Shown: positions 27,463 to 36,906 of the stretch, in pieces
How the letters are laid out: each line of letters begins with the position of its first letter
Position numbering within the stretch: position 1 is the first letter of the stretch
From: Pseudoxanthomonas sp. Root630
GTDB taxonomy: Bacteria; Pseudomonadota; Gammaproteobacteria; Xanthomonadales; Xanthomonadaceae
Length of the DNA stretch: 64,000 bases
Assembly (NCBI RefSeq): GCF_001427585.1
Contig: NZ_LMGY01000021.1
Location: 62,001-126,000 of the forward strand
Reading direction: 5' to 3'
The notes under the pieces: generated by a model
The model's database searches: none
Told to the model about the DNA's origin: nothing
Seen by the model: the letters and a program-made list of their open reading frames with translations, nothing else
Made by a program: the position numbers and the translations under genes

Positions 27463-27468
27463 GATAAT
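27463..27468 (+). promoter_or_regulatory. Probable -10 box for thiE
   Basis: GATAAT 57 bp before the thiE ATG, in the rubredoxin/thiE divergent gap; -35 weak. No TPP riboswitch is visible. Confidence 0.35.
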
Positions 27469-27525
27469 GCCGGCTTGGAGGAGCGGCCATTGTCCCATCG
27501 CCGCCCGCGCACCGGAAGTTCGCCG

Positions 27526-28161
27526 ATGACATCCCTGCCCCCGTCCGTCCGCAGCGCCCGCGGGCTGTACCTGATCACCCCGGAGGAGCCGGACACTGCC
27601 CGCCTGCTGGCACGGGTGGCCGCGGCGCTGCCGCAGGCGACCTGGCTGCAGTACCGGCAGAAGGACGCCGACGTCGGACGACGCCTGGCGCAGGCCGCGG
27701 CGCTGCAGGCGCTGTGCGTCGACGCTGGCGTGCCCCTGATCGTCAACGACGACGTGGCACTCGCTGCCGCGGTCGGTGCCGCCGGTGTGCACCTCGGGGA
27801 GGACGATGGCGACATCGCCGCCGCGCGCGCGCTGTTGGGCCCGGAGGCCATCGTCGGCGCCTCCTGCTACGACGAGCACGCGCTCGCCGAACGCGCGGTG
27901 GCGGCAGGCGCCAGCTACGTGGCGTTCGGGGCCTTCTTCCCGACCACCAGCAAAGTCACCACGCGCCGCGCCACACCGGCATTGCTGGCCGATGCCGCCG
28001 CGCTGGGTGTCCCGCGGGTGGCGATAGGCGGCATTACCCCGGACAATATGGGCCCGCTGGTGGCGGCCGGCGCCGACCTGGTCGCCGTGATCGGCGGCGT
28101 GTTCGAGGCGGCCGATCCCGTCGCCGCCGCGAAGGCCTATGCCGCCGCGTTCGCGCGCTGA
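27526..28161 (+). CDS. thiE: Thiamine phosphate synthase
   Basis: 211 residues. It joins HMP-PP and thiazole phosphate to give thiamine monophosphate. TIM-barrel signatures: [41 protein letters not shown] and AIGGITPDN. The start at 27526 follows a GGAAG ribosome site. It is followed 33 bp later by hemL. Confidence 0.93.
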   Translation: MTSLPPSVRSARGLYLITPEEPDTARLLARVAAALPQATWLQYRQKDADVGRRLAQAAALQALCVDAGVPLIVNDDVALAAAVGAAGVHLGEDDGDIAAARALLGPEAIVGASCYDEHALAERAVAAGASYVAFGAFFPTTSKVTTRRATPALLADAAALGVPRVAIGGITPDNMGPLVAAGADLVAVIGGVFEAADPVAAAKAYAAAFAR

Positions 28162-28194
28162 CATCTCCCCTGTTTCTGCTCCCCTGGAATCCCC

Positions 28195-29487
28195 ATGAAC
28201 CACGACCAGTCCCACGCCCTCTTCGCCCGCGCCCAGCAGTTGCTGCCCGGCGGCGTCAATTCGCCGGTGCGCGCGTTCAAGTCGGTCGGGGGCGAACCGT
28301 TCTTCGTGCAGCGCGCCGATGGCGCGTACCTGCACGACGTCGATGGCAACCGCTACATCGACTACGTCGGTTCGTGGGGCCCGATGATCGTCGGCCACAA
28401 CCATCCGGCCGTGCGCGAGGCGGTGCAGGCGGCGATCCAGGACGGCCTGTCGTACGGCGCGCCCTGCCCGGCCGAAGTGACGATGGCGGAAACCATCACC
28501 CGTCTGGTGCCATCGTGCGAGATGGTGCGCATGGTCAACTCGGGCACCGAGGCCACGCTGTCGGCGATCCGCCTGGCGCGCGGCGCGACCGGGCGCAACC
28601 GCATCGTCAAGTTCGAAGGCTGCTACCACGGCCACGGCGATTCGTTCCTGGTGAAGGCCGGCAGCGGCATGCTGACGCTGGGCGTGCCCACCTCGCCCGG
28701 CGTGCCGGCGGGGCTGAGCGAACTGACGCTGACGCTGAGCTACAACGATTTCGACGGCGCGACGGCAATGTTCGAGCAGTACGGCAGCGAGATCGCCTGC
28801 CTGATCATCGAACCCGTCGTCGGCAACGCCAACTGCCTGCCGCCGCGCGACGGCTACCTGCAGCACCTGCGCGCCCTGTGCACGCAGCATGGCGCGCTGC
28901 TGATCTTCGACGAAGTGATGACCGGTTTCCGCGTCGCCCTCGGCGGTGCGCAGGCGCACTACGGCATCACGCCGGACCTGACCACGTTCGGCAAGATCAT
29001 CGGCGGCGGCATGCCGGTGGGTGCCTACGGCGGCCGTCGCGACCTGATGCAGCAGATCGCGCCGGCCGGCCCGATCTACCAGGCCGGCACGCTGAGCGGC
29101 AATCCGGTGGCGATGGCCGCGGGCCTGGCGATGCTGGAGCTCATCCAGGCGCCGGGTTTCCACGATGGCCTCGCTGCGGCGACCGCGGCGCTCTGCGAAG
29201 GCCTGGAAGCCGCCGCGCGCGATGCCGGCGTGCCGCTGACCACCACGCGCGTCGGCGCGATGTTCGGCCTGTTCTTCACCGACCAGCAGGTCGATACCTA
29301 CGCGCAGGCCGTGGCCTGCGATACGGCGGCGTTCAACCGCTTCTTCCACGCGATGCTGGAGCGCGGCGTCTACCTGGCGCCGTCGGCGTTCGAAGCCGGC
29401 TTCATGTCCAGCGCGCACACGGCCGACGTCATCGACGCGACGATCTCCGCCGCCCGCGAGGCCTTCAAGGTCGTCGCCGCGGGATGA
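28195..29487 (+). CDS. hemL: Glutamate-1-semialdehyde 2,1-aminomutase
   Basis: 430 residues. PLP enzyme making 5-aminolevulinate for haem from glutamate-1-semialdehyde. Signatures: N-terminal [30 protein letters not shown] and the PLP lysine in [17 protein letters not shown]. The thiE-hemL linkage is common in Xanthomonadaceae. Its stop overlaps the HAD gene by four bases. Confidence 0.95.
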   Translation: MNHDQSHALFARAQQLLPGGVNSPVRAFKSVGGEPFFVQRADGAYLHDVDGNRYIDYVGSWGPMIVGHNHPAVREAVQAAIQDGLSYGAPCPAEVTMAETITRLVPSCEMVRMVNSGTEATLSAIRLARGATGRNRIVKFEGCYHGHGDSFLVKAGSGMLTLGVPTSPGVPAGLSELTLTLSYNDFDGATAMFEQYGSEIACLIIEPVVGNANCLPPRDGYLQHLRALCTQHGALLIFDEVMTGFRVALGGAQAHYGITPDLTTFGKIIGGGMPVGAYGGRRDLMQQIAPAGPIYQAGTLSGNPVAMAAGLAMLELIQAPGFHDGLAAATAALCEGLEAAARDAGVPLTTTRVGAMFGLFFTDQQVDTYAQAVACDTAAFNRFFHAMLERGVYLAPSAFEAGFMSSAHTADVIDATISAAREAFKVVAAG

Positions 29488-30113
29488 AGCCCCGCATCCA
29501 CCAGGTGCTGTTCGATTTCGACGGCGTCCTGGCCCACTACCGGCACGAGGTACGCATCGCGCACCTCGCCGCGCATGCGGGCTGCGCCTCCGAACGGGTG
29601 CGCGAGGTGCTGTTCCTGTCGGGCCTGGAAACCGAGTACGACAGCGGCGCGATCGATACCGCCGCCTACCTCGGCCGACTGGGCGAGGGATTGGGCGCAG
29701 TGGTGGATGAAGACGCGTGGCTGGCTTCGCGCATGGCGGGCAGCACGGCCATCGACGGCGTGCTGGAGCGCATCGCGGCGCTGCACCCTGCTCTTTCCCT
29801 GGGCGTGCTGACCAACAACGGCGTGCTGATGACGCACGCGATCCCCCGCATCGTCGCGCCGATGGCGTCCAGGATCGAAGGCCGCGTGCTGACCAGCGGC
29901 GGCCTGCAGATGCGCAAGCCGGCGCCGGCGACATTCACGCGAGCGCTCGACGTGCTGGGCTGGGAGGCCGGCAGCACGCTGTTCGTCGACGACAAGTTCA
30001 CCAACGTGCAGGGCGCGCGCGACGCCGGCCTGCATGCCGAAACCGTCACCGATGCGCGCAGCTTCGGCAAGGCGCTGAAGCGTTACGTGTTCGGCCCGCA
30101 GACGGGCTGGTGA
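29484..30113 (+). CDS. HAD family hydrolase (phosphoglycolate phosphatase-like)
   Basis: 209 residues. Motif [12 protein letters not shown] gives the DxD nucleophile pair; motif II LTNNG; motif III KPAPATF; motif [12 protein letters not shown] helical cap lies between motifs I and II. Likely a small-molecule phosphatase; substrate unknown. ATGA overlap with hemL. Confidence 0.88.
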   Translation: MKPRIHQVLFDFDGVLAHYRHEVRIAHLAAHAGCASERVREVLFLSGLETEYDSGAIDTAAYLGRLGEGLGAVVDEDAWLASRMAGSTAIDGVLERIAALHPALSLGVLTNNGVLMTHAIPRIVAPMASRIEGRVLTSGGLQMRKPAPATFTRALDVLGWEAGSTLFVDDKFTNVQGARDAGLHAETVTDARSFGKALKRYVFGPQTGW

Positions 30114-30179
30114 GCGCGCGTTTGAAACTTGGTTGATCCGGGCGCGGGAGACTGGCGGCCTTCACCCGGAGCGCTGCCC

Positions 30180-31304
30180 ATGTCCCTGATCCCCAACGCG
30201 CTGCGCCTGCTGGGCGCGCTGCTGTTTACCGCCGTGGTTTCGCCCACGTACGCCGCCGCGCCGGAGAAGGTGCTGATCGTCGTCAGTGGCGAGGGCCGCG
30301 ACCAGGGCAAGACCCGTCCCGGTTACGAGTTCGACGAACTGTCGCAGGCCTGGCTGATCTTCAAGGCCAATGGACTGCAGGTGGACGTCGCCAGTCCACA
30401 GGGCGGTGCCGTGGAAGCCGACAAGTACAACGCGCAGGAACCTTTCAACGCGGCGTTGCTGGGCGATGCAGAGGCCATGCGCACGCTGGCGGCGACGCGT
30501 CCGACGCGCGACGTCAAGGCGGCGGACTACGCGGCGATTTACGTCGTCGGCGGCAAGGGCGCGATGTTCGACCTGCCGCGCGATACCGCGCTGGCGTCGT
30601 TGCTGGCAGAGGCCTACACGCAGGGCGCCGTGATCGGCGCGGTCTGCCATGGGCCGGCCGCGCTGGTGGACGTGAAGCTCGGCGACGGCACGATGCTGGT
30701 CGCAGGCAAGGCGATGACCGGCTTCACGAATGAAGAGGAAGCCGTGTTCGGCAAGCGTTGGGCGAAGGAATTCCCCTGGCTGCTCGAGGACGCGTTGCGC
30801 GGGCGTGGAGCGCAGTGGCAGGAAGCACCGCTGATGATGGCGAAGGTCGTCGTGGATGGGCGCCTGGTCACCGGGCAGAACCCCTACTCCACGCCCGGCG
30901 TCGCCGACGCCATCGTGCGCGCGACCGGCCGCATCCCCGTGGCGCGCACGCCGTGGCGCGACGAACTGACGATGGCGCTCGCGGCCCGGGCCCGCAGCGG
31001 CGATGTGCGTGGCGCAGCGGATGCGCTGGCGCAGGAGCGCGAGCGCTATCACGTGGACCTGCTGGGCATGCTGGGCTATTACCAGGCGCAGGCGGCGGGT
31101 GGCGACGACGACCTGCGGCATGCACTGACCCTGATGCAGTTGGCGATGCCGTACATGGCGCAGCCGCAGCTGAAGCTCGGTGCCGCCGAGGCCCATCTCC
31201 GCCTGGGCGAACGGGAACAGGCGAAATCGCTGGTGCAGCAGGTGCTGGCGGGCAAGCCGGACATGGCCGAAGCTAAGGCCCTCCTGCAACGCATCGACGG
31301 CTGA
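30180..31304 (+). CDS. Exported DJ-1/PfpI family protein with C-terminal helical repeats
   Basis: 374 residues. Signal peptide about 1-25 (ending TYAAAPEK). DJ-1/PfpI domain (about 25-255) with the nucleophile elbow GAVCHGPAALV and the oxyanion region GEGRDQGKTRPGYEFDE. The last 110 residues are helical, TPR-like (LKLGAAEAHLRLGEREQA), an unusual addition. It directly precedes, by three bases, a response regulator gene, so it is probably co-transcribed with the two-component system. Glyoxalase III/chaperone-type activity is possible; not shown. Confidence 0.82.
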   Translation: MSLIPNALRLLGALLFTAVVSPTYAAAPEKVLIVVSGEGRDQGKTRPGYEFDELSQAWLIFKANGLQVDVASPQGGAVEADKYNAQEPFNAALLGDAEAMRTLAATRPTRDVKAADYAAIYVVGGKGAMFDLPRDTALASLLAEAYTQGAVIGAVCHGPAALVDVKLGDGTMLVAGKAMTGFTNEEEAVFGKRWAKEFPWLLEDALRGRGAQWQEAPLMMAKVVVDGRLVTGQNPYSTPGVADAIVRATGRIPVARTPWRDELTMALAARARSGDVRGAADALAQERERYHVDLLGMLGYYQAQAAGGDDDLRHALTLMQLAMPYMAQPQLKLGAAEAHLRLGEREQAKSLVQQVLAGKPDMAEAKALLQRIDG

Positions 31305-31307
31305 ACG

Positions 31308-31997
31308 ATGGCGGCATCCGCGGCCCGCATCCTGGTGATCGAAGACAACGCCCTGCTGCGGGCGCAGTTGCAGCACCTGTTCGTGGATGCCGGGTTGACG
31401 GTCGAGTTCGCTTCGGACGGCCTGAGCGGCTTGCAGATGGCGCTCGACGCACCGCCCGACGTGCTGGTGCTTGACGTGGGCTTGCCCGCACTGGATGGCC
31501 TGCGCCTGTGCGAGCGCCTGCGCGCACAGGCCGATCGCCACATCCCGATACTGATGCTGACCGCACGCGACGCGCTGGAGGACAAGCTGCAAGGCTTCCG
31601 TGCCGGCGCCGACGATTATCTGGTCAAGCCGTTCGCAGGCGCGGAACTGATCGCGCGCTGCCTGGCGCTCACGCAGCGGCATCGCAGCGGCGAAACGCAT
31701 GTGCTGCGGATCGGCACCTTGCGCATCGATCGCCGGCACGCGCTGGCGACACGACACGAGCTTCCGCTCGACCTGCACCAGACGGCGTATCAGGTCCTGC
31801 TCGCCCTGGCCGAGGCGTGGCCACGGACGTTGACCCGCAGCGAGTTGATCCAACGCCTGTGGGGCGATGCGCCGCCGGAATCGGATCCGCTGCGCACGCA
31901 TCTCTACCTGCTCCGCCAGGTACTGGACAAACCGTTTTCCACCCCGATGCTGAAGACCGTGCACGGCGTCGGCTTCCGGCTGGAAGCCGACGCATGA
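31308..31997 (+). CDS. OmpR/PhoB-type response regulator
   Basis: 229 residues. Receiver domain (about 5-120) with acidic pocket IEDN, phospho-acceptor Asp in LVLDVGLPALDGL and Lys in VKPF; winged-helix output domain (about 130-225). It overlaps its kinase by four bases. Target genes unknown. Confidence 0.92.
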   Translation: MAASAARILVIEDNALLRAQLQHLFVDAGLTVEFASDGLSGLQMALDAPPDVLVLDVGLPALDGLRLCERLRAQADRHIPILMLTARDALEDKLQGFRAGADDYLVKPFAGAELIARCLALTQRHRSGETHVLRIGTLRIDRRHALATRHELPLDLHQTAYQVLLALAEAWPRTLTRSELIQRLWGDAPPESDPLRTHLYLLRQVLDKPFSTPMLKTVHGVGFRLEADA

Positions 31998-33313
31998 GCG
32001 CGCCCGCCCTGCCGCGTCGGCGGCTGCGCAACCGGATGATGCTGGTGTTCGCCGGATTCACGCTGGTACTGGCCGCGCTGTTCGGTCTTTACACGCTGCT
32101 TTTCGTCTACACGGTCGAAGATCAGTTGTTCGACACGCTGCTTGAGCGCGAGGCTGCGATGCAGCTGGATCACTACACCGCGCACGGACGCTGGTCTCCG
32201 CCGCGCAACGGCTTCATGAGCGTGGTCGAGCGGCGCGATGATCTGCCCGACGGGATCGGCGACGTCCTGGATGAGGAACCGGCGCGAAGAGAGTTCGCTG
32301 GTGCGCAGGGACGCCACTACCACCTGCGCATGCTGGATCCACCCGCACCGGCCACGCGCGCCTGGCTGGTCGCCGAGGTCAGCGGCTTGCTCGCGGTGCG
32401 ACCCATGCGCGGGGAGATGCTGCAGCTGCTGGCCTGGACCGGCGCCATCGCCGTGGCGCTTGCGCTGCTCCTCGGCGGCTGGCTGGCGCGACGGACCACG
32501 GCGCCGCTCTCGCGATTGGCGGACGCGGTCGGCGAAGCCACGCCGGAGCGGCTGCCGCCGAACTTCGCTGCAGGCTTCCCCGATGATGAGGTCGGGCTGC
32601 TCGCACGCCGCCTGGACGACCTGATCGCCCGCGTCCGCGCCTTCGTCGAACGCGAACGCGAATTCACCCGCGATGCGAGCCACGAACTGCGCACCCCGCT
32701 GACCGTGATCCGCGCCGCCAGCGAGCGTCTTTCCGCCGACACCGCGCTGAGCGAGGACGCGCGCGCCAGCGTCGAACACATCGGGCAGTCCGCTTCACAC
32801 CTGGAGCAAACCGTCGCCCTGCTGTTGGCGCTGGCGCGCGAACAACCCGCGCTTGCCGCGGCTTCGGCACCGGCTACACGCGTGCTTCCGGTGTTGGAGC
32901 GCGTCGTGGTGGAACAGTCGCCGCTGCTGGAAGGCAAGCACGTGCAGGTGACGCTCGATGTGCCCACGGATCTCACCAGCACACTCGCGGCGCCCGTGCT
33001 GCAGGTGCTGTTGGCCAATCTGGTCGGGAATGCCTTCGCCCATACCCGAGAAGGCCGCGTCGCCATCGTCGCCGACGACGACGCGCTCTGCATCGCCAAT
33101 CCCGGGCGCGCCGTCCGCGAGGGCGATTTCGCCGCGTTTGCGAAAAGCGAAGACAGCACCGGCTTCGGACTCGGCCTGTCGATCGTGCGACGGCTGTGCG
33201 AGCGCCACGCCATCGATCTGCGGTTCGATGGCGACGCGGAGGGAAGCACCGCCCGCCTCCGCCTACGCCAGGACGTGCCCGGCTCGATCAGCCCGGTGTC
33301 GCGAATGCCCTGA
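31994..33313 (+). CDS. Sensor histidine kinase
   Basis: 439 residues. Two membrane helices (about 17-42 and 148-170) bracket a periplasmic sensor of about 105 residues, then a HAMP-like linker, HisKA with FTRDASHELRTPLTVIR (phospho-His), and HATPase_c with N-box LLANLVGNAFAH and G-box GFGLGLSIVRRL. Partner of the preceding regulator. Its last 26 bases overlap argD tail-to-tail. Confidence 0.92.
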   Translation: MSAPALPRRRLRNRMMLVFAGFTLVLAALFGLYTLLFVYTVEDQLFDTLLEREAAMQLDHYTAHGRWSPPRNGFMSVVERRDDLPDGIGDVLDEEPARREFAGAQGRHYHLRMLDPPAPATRAWLVAEVSGLLAVRPMRGEMLQLLAWTGAIAVALALLLGGWLARRTTAPLSRLADAVGEATPERLPPNFAAGFPDDEVGLLARRLDDLIARVRAFVEREREFTRDASHELRTPLTVIRAASERLSADTALSEDARASVEHIGQSASHLEQTVALLLALAREQPALAAASAPATRVLPVLERVVVEQSPLLEGKHVQVTLDVPTDLTSTLAAPVLQVLLANLVGNAFAHTREGRVAIVADDDALCIANPGRAVREGDFAAFAKSEDSTGFGLGLSIVRRLCERHAIDLRFDGDAEGSTARLRLRQDVPGSISPVSRMP

Positions 33314-34520
33314 GTGCGGCGTGCAGGCGTTTCAGGCCTTCGCCCACTTCTTCGTCGGTGATGTTCAGCGCCGGCACGAAGCGCAGCACGTCCGGACCGG
33401 CCTGCAGCATCAGCAAGCCCTGCGCAGCGGCCAGATCCAGCACGTCGCCTGCGCGGCCCGCGTATTTCGCGTTGAGCACGGCGCCCAGCATCAGGCCGCG
33501 GCCGCGTACCTGCGCGAACAGGCCGAGTTCGGCATTGATCGCATCGAGTCCCTTGCGCAGCGCCGCCGACTGGCGCGCCACGTTGTTGGCGATCTGCGTC
33601 GATGCCAGTTTGCGCAGCGCCACGCGCGCCACCGCCGCGGCCAGCGGATTGCCGCCGAACGTGGTGCCGTGCGCGCCGAACTGCATCGCCTGCGCGACCT
33701 TGGGACCGGCCAGCATCGCGCCAACCGGGAAGCCGCCGCCCAGCGCCTTCGCCAGGGTGACGATGTCGGGCACCACGCCGTCCTGCCAGTGCGCGAACAG
33801 CGTGCCGGTGCGGCCCATGCCGGCCTGGATCTCGTCCAGCACCAGCAATGCGCCGTAGTGGTCGCACAGCGCGCGCACCGCACTGAGGAAGCCGGGCGCG
33901 GCCGGCATCACGCCGCCCTCGCCCTGCACCGGCTCCAGCATCACCGCGGCCACGTCGCCGCAGGACATCGCGATCTCGAGCTGGGTCAGGTCGTTGAAAT
34001 CGACGTAGCGGAATCCGCCGGGGAGCGGCTCGTAGCCTTCCTGGTACTTCGGCTGGGCGGTTGCGGTGACCGTGGCCATCGTGCGGCCATGGAAGCTGCC
34101 GCGGAAGGTCACGATCACGCGCTGATCCGATGGCCGGCCCTGCGAGGCCGCCCACTTGCGCACCAGCTTGATCGCCGCCTCGTTGGCTTCTGCGCCGGAG
34201 TTGCACAGGAACACGCGCTCGGCGAAGCGCGAGGCGGTGACCAGTTCCTCGGCCAGGCGCAGCGGCGGTTCGCTGTAGAACACGTTGCTGGTGTGCCACA
34301 GCTTGCCGGCCTGTTCGGTGAGTGCGGCGACCAGGTCCGGGTCGTTGTGGCCGAGTCCGCAGACCGCGATGCCGGCGGACAGGTCCAGGTACTCCCGGCC
34401 CTCGCTGTCCCAGACGCGTGCGCCCTGGCCGCGCTCCAGGATGACCTCGCGCGGGCGGTACACCGGCAGGTAGTAGCGCTGGCCGTTGGCCAGCAGGTCG
34501 GCGGAAGTCGTGGCGCTCAT
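33288..34520 (-). CDS. argD: Acetylornithine aminotransferase
   Basis: 410 residues. Class III PLP aminotransferase of arginine synthesis. Signatures: AGIAVCGLGHNDP, NSGAEANEAAIKLVRKW, LVLDEIQAGMGRTG and the PLP lysine in LAKALGGGFPVGAML. A related role on succinylornithine or diaminopimelate is possible, as in other ArgD enzymes. It converges on the kinase gene with a 26-bp overlap. Confidence 0.92.
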   Translation of the reverse strand: MSATTSADLLANGQRYYLPVYRPREVILERGQGARVWDSEGREYLDLSAGIAVCGLGHNDPDLVAALTEQAGKLWHTSNVFYSEPPLRLAEELVTASRFAERVFLCNSGAEANEAAIKLVRKWAASQGRPSDQRVIVTFRGSFHGRTMATVTATAQPKYQEGYEPLPGGFRYVDFNDLTQLEIAMSCGDVAAVMLEPVQGEGGVMPAAPGFLSAVRALCDHYGALLVLDEIQAGMGRTGTLFAHWQDGVVPDIVTLAKALGGGFPVGAMLAGPKVAQAMQFGAHGTTFGGNPLAAAVARVALRKLASTQIANNVARQSAALRKGLDAINAELGLFAQVRGRGLMLGAVLNAKYAGRAGDVLDLAAAQGLLMLQAGPDVLRFVPALNITDEEVGEGLKRLHAALRAFATPG

Positions 34521-34600
34521 GGCAGCGGTTCGGCAGCGGAGATGGCGGCGTATTGTCGCCGATCAGCGAGGCGGCGCCAGCGGGCGCCGCAGCACGGGCC

Positions 34601-35131
34601 TCAGGCGGCGAAGGCGATCCCGTCGGCCGGCAGCGCGCGGATGCTGACACCGAAGCTGCGGATCGCCGGCAGCGTGGCATTGTGGTGCTCGCGGATCCGG
34701 CCGGCATCGGCGTGCGGCTTGTCGTGGGTCGTATGGGCATCCGCCGCCAACAGCACGTGGTAGCCGTGCGCGGCGGCGCTGCGCGTGGTGGTGTCCACGC
34801 AGAACTCGGTGGCGTAGCCGCAGAGCACCACGGCCTCCACGCCGCAGAACGACAGCACTTCGTCCAGGCCCGTGCGCAGGAACGAATCCGGCGTGGCCTT
34901 GCGGATGCGGTGGTCGCCCTGCTCCACCACCAGCGCAGGATGCAGCGCCCAGGCGTCGGACTCGGGGGCCAGGTCGTCGGCGCGCTCGTGCTGCACGAAG
35001 ATCACCGGCGCACCTGCCTGCCGCGCCTTCGCCGACAGCGCGTTGATGCGCTCGATGACCGCATCGGCATCGGCCGGCGCCGGCTCGAACAGGCCTCGTT
35101 GCACGTCGATCACGATCAGGGCGAGGTTCAT
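34601..35131 (-). CDS. Isochorismatase-family cysteine hydrolase
   Basis: 176 residues. Catalytic Asp in ALIVIDVQ, Lys in RKATPDSF and Cys in YATEFCVDTT form the family triad. Such enzymes hydrolyse amides such as nicotinamide or ureido acids; the substrate here is unknown. First in leftward order before a VOC gene transcribed towards it, 25 bp apart. Confidence 0.88.
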   Translation of the reverse strand: MNLALIVIDVQRGLFEPAPADADAVIERINALSAKARQAGAPVIFVQHERADDLAPESDAWALHPALVVEQGDHRIRKATPDSFLRTGLDEVLSFCGVEAVVLCGYATEFCVDTTTRSAAAHGYHVLLAADAHTTHDKPHADAGRIREHHNATLPAIRSFGVSIRALPADGIAFAA

Positions 35132-35156
35132 CAGCAGTGCTCCTTGTTCGAATGCC

Positions 35157-35594
35157 CTACCAGCTTCCCGTATTCGCCATCGAAAGCCAAGGCTCCTGCG
35201 GCGGCAATGCGGCGCCCTTCTGCAGCAACTCGATCGAGATCAGGTCCGGCGTGCGCACGAAGGCCATGCGGCCGTCGCGCGGCGGGCGGTTGATGGTGAT
35301 GCCCAGCGACTGCAGGTGCGCGCAGAGCGCGTAGATGTCGTCCACTTCGAAGGCCAGGTGGCCGAAGTTGCGCGCACTGCCGTAGTCCTCGGCCGGCGTG
35401 CCGTCTTCCGGCGGCCAGTTGTAGGTCAGTTCGACCTCCGCCTCCGGATTGGCCGGCGCGCCGAAGTACACCAGCGTGAAGCGGCCCTGCGGGCTTTCCA
35501 TGCGACGGGTTTCGGTCAGGCCCAGGCCTTCGGTAAGGAAACGACCCGTGGCATCCAGGTCATGGACGCGGATCATGGCGTGCAGGTATTTCAT
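35157..35594 (-). CDS. VOC family protein, lactoylglutathione lyase-like
   Basis: 145 residues. Signature KYLHAMIRVHDLDATGRFL and GRFTLVYFGAP with NFGHLAFEVDDIYALC resemble glyoxalase I. The metal ligands His, Glu, His and Glu appear in order (HAMIRV, AEVELTY, GHLAFEV, SIELLQ). E. coli GloA is 135 residues, so a methylglyoxal role is plausible. The start at 35594 begins the family sequence MKYLHAM. Confidence 0.85.
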   Translation of the reverse strand: MKYLHAMIRVHDLDATGRFLTEGLGLTETRRMESPQGRFTLVYFGAPANPEAEVELTYNWPPEDGTPAEDYGSARNFGHLAFEVDDIYALCAHLQSLGITINRPPRDGRMAFVRTPDLISIELLQKGAALPPQEPWLSMANTGSW

Positions 35595-35601
35595 GGCGAT
35601 C

Positions 35602-36006
35602 TCATTTCGGAAGGGAAGCACGCGGGCGATGCGCCCACGCATTGGCCAGCAGGCAGACCAGGATCAGCACGCTGTACTCGGCGCCGTTGCGCCCCAGCCC
35701 GACAACGAACCAACCGGCCGGCGCATGCACCAGCCAGATGCCGCACGCATAGATGGCGGCGAACACCAGCGCGATCGGGGTGACCCACCGACCCGCCGCG
35801 AACACCGGCGCGGCGGCCAGTTCGAACACCGTGACGAACCAGGCGATCGCGAGCCCGAACGGAAACCCTTGTGCTTCCAGGAAGGCACCGAAGGGCGTCA
35901 CCCCGTCGGCCAGTACGCGCGCCACGCCATGGACGAAGAGCAGCGTAGCCAGCGCCATGCGGATGAAGGCCAGTGCCTGGCGTGCGGGGAGGTCCGTGGA
36001 CGGCAT
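35602..36006 (-). CDS. DoxX-like small membrane protein
   Basis: 134 residues with four hydrophobic helices (about 12-33, 48-70, 76-95 and 108-125). RMALATLLFVHGVARVL and the overall spacing match DoxX-family proteins, which act in redox stress in some bacteria. It ends eight bases before the VOC start on the same strand. Confidence 0.78.
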   Translation of the reverse strand: MPSTDLPARQALAFIRMALATLLFVHGVARVLADGVTPFGAFLEAQGFPFGLAIAWFVTVFELAAAPVFAAGRWVTPIALVFAAIYACGIWLVHAPAGWFVVGLGRNGAEYSVLILVCLLANAWAHRPRASLPK

Positions 36007-36044
36007 CGTCGTGGCTCCGGGCGAGGAGGACAGAGGTGGGTGCG

Positions 36045-36866
36045 TCAGGGGTCGACGAACAGATCGGGCAGCAGCGGCTGCGAGGCATCGACGGCATAGC
36101 CCGTGAAATCGGTGGTGCCGGTCTCGCGCAGCACCTCTTCGTCGATCAGGAAGTTCCCGTGGAAACCGCGCGCATCGCGCACCAGCACCGCATGCGCGGC
36201 GTCGGCGACGATCTGCGGCGTGCGGCAGCGCGGGATCTCCACGCCGGGAATCATGTTCAGCGCGTCGGTGGCGATGATGGTGCGCGGCCACAACGCATTG
36301 ACCGCGATGCCCTGTGGACCGAACTCGCCGGCCAGCCCCAGCGTCACGAAGCTCATGCCCATCTTGGCCAGCGTGTAGCCGGTGTGCGGAGCCCACCATT
36401 TCGGGTCCAGCGATGGCGGCGGCGCCAGGGTCAGGATATGCGGATTGGCCGCCTGCTTGAGGTACGGCAGGCAGGCTTGCGCACACAGGAAGCTGCCGCG
36501 CGCATTGACCTGCTGCATCAGGTCGAAGCGCTTCATCGGCGTGTCCAGCGCGCCGGCCAGCCAGATGGCGCTGGCGTTGTTGACCAGGATGTCGATGCCG
36601 CCGAAAGCATCGGCGGTGGCGGCCATCGCGGCCTTCACCTCGTCCTCTTCACGGATGTCGCACTTCAGCGCCAGCCCTTGTCCACCCGCCTCGCTCACCG
36701 CCTGCGCAGCCGTGTGGATGGTGCCGGGCAGCTTGGGATTCGGCACCGACGACTTCGCGGCGATGGCCACGTTGGCGCCGTCGCGCGCGGCGCGCAGCGC
36801 GATAGCCAGGCCGATGCCGCGCGAGGCGCCGGTGATGAAGAGGGTCTTGCCGGCCAGCGAGGTCAT
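36045..36866 (-). CDS. SDR family oxidoreductase (HSDL2-like)
   Basis: 273 residues. NAD(P)-binding TGASRGIG (12-19), LVNNAS, and catalytic Tyr164-x3-Lys168 (YTLAK) are present. The position normally holding the catalytic Ser reads LTLAPPPSL, with Ala148 where HSDL2-type relatives have Ser; activity may be altered. It lies between the DoxX-like and kinase-like genes on the same strand. Confidence 0.85.
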   Translation of the reverse strand: MTSLAGKTLFITGASRGIGLAIALRAARDGANVAIAAKSSVPNPKLPGTIHTAAQAVSEAGGQGLALKCDIREEDEVKAAMAATADAFGGIDILVNNASAIWLAGALDTPMKRFDLMQQVNARGSFLCAQACLPYLKQAANPHILTLAPPPSLDPKWWAPHTGYTLAKMGMSFVTLGLAGEFGPQGIAVNALWPRTIIATDALNMIPGVEIPRCRTPQIVADAAHAVLVRDARGFHGNFLIDEEVLRETGTTDFTGYAVDASQPLLPDLFVDP

Positions 36867-36906
36867 GGCGTGCTCCAGGGAAAAGATCGGGTGGATGCGG
36901 ATGCGC

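Noticed and set aside
27463-27525. TPP riboswitch before thiE
   Set aside because: The leader is about 50 nt and lacks the conserved CUGAGA-type core.
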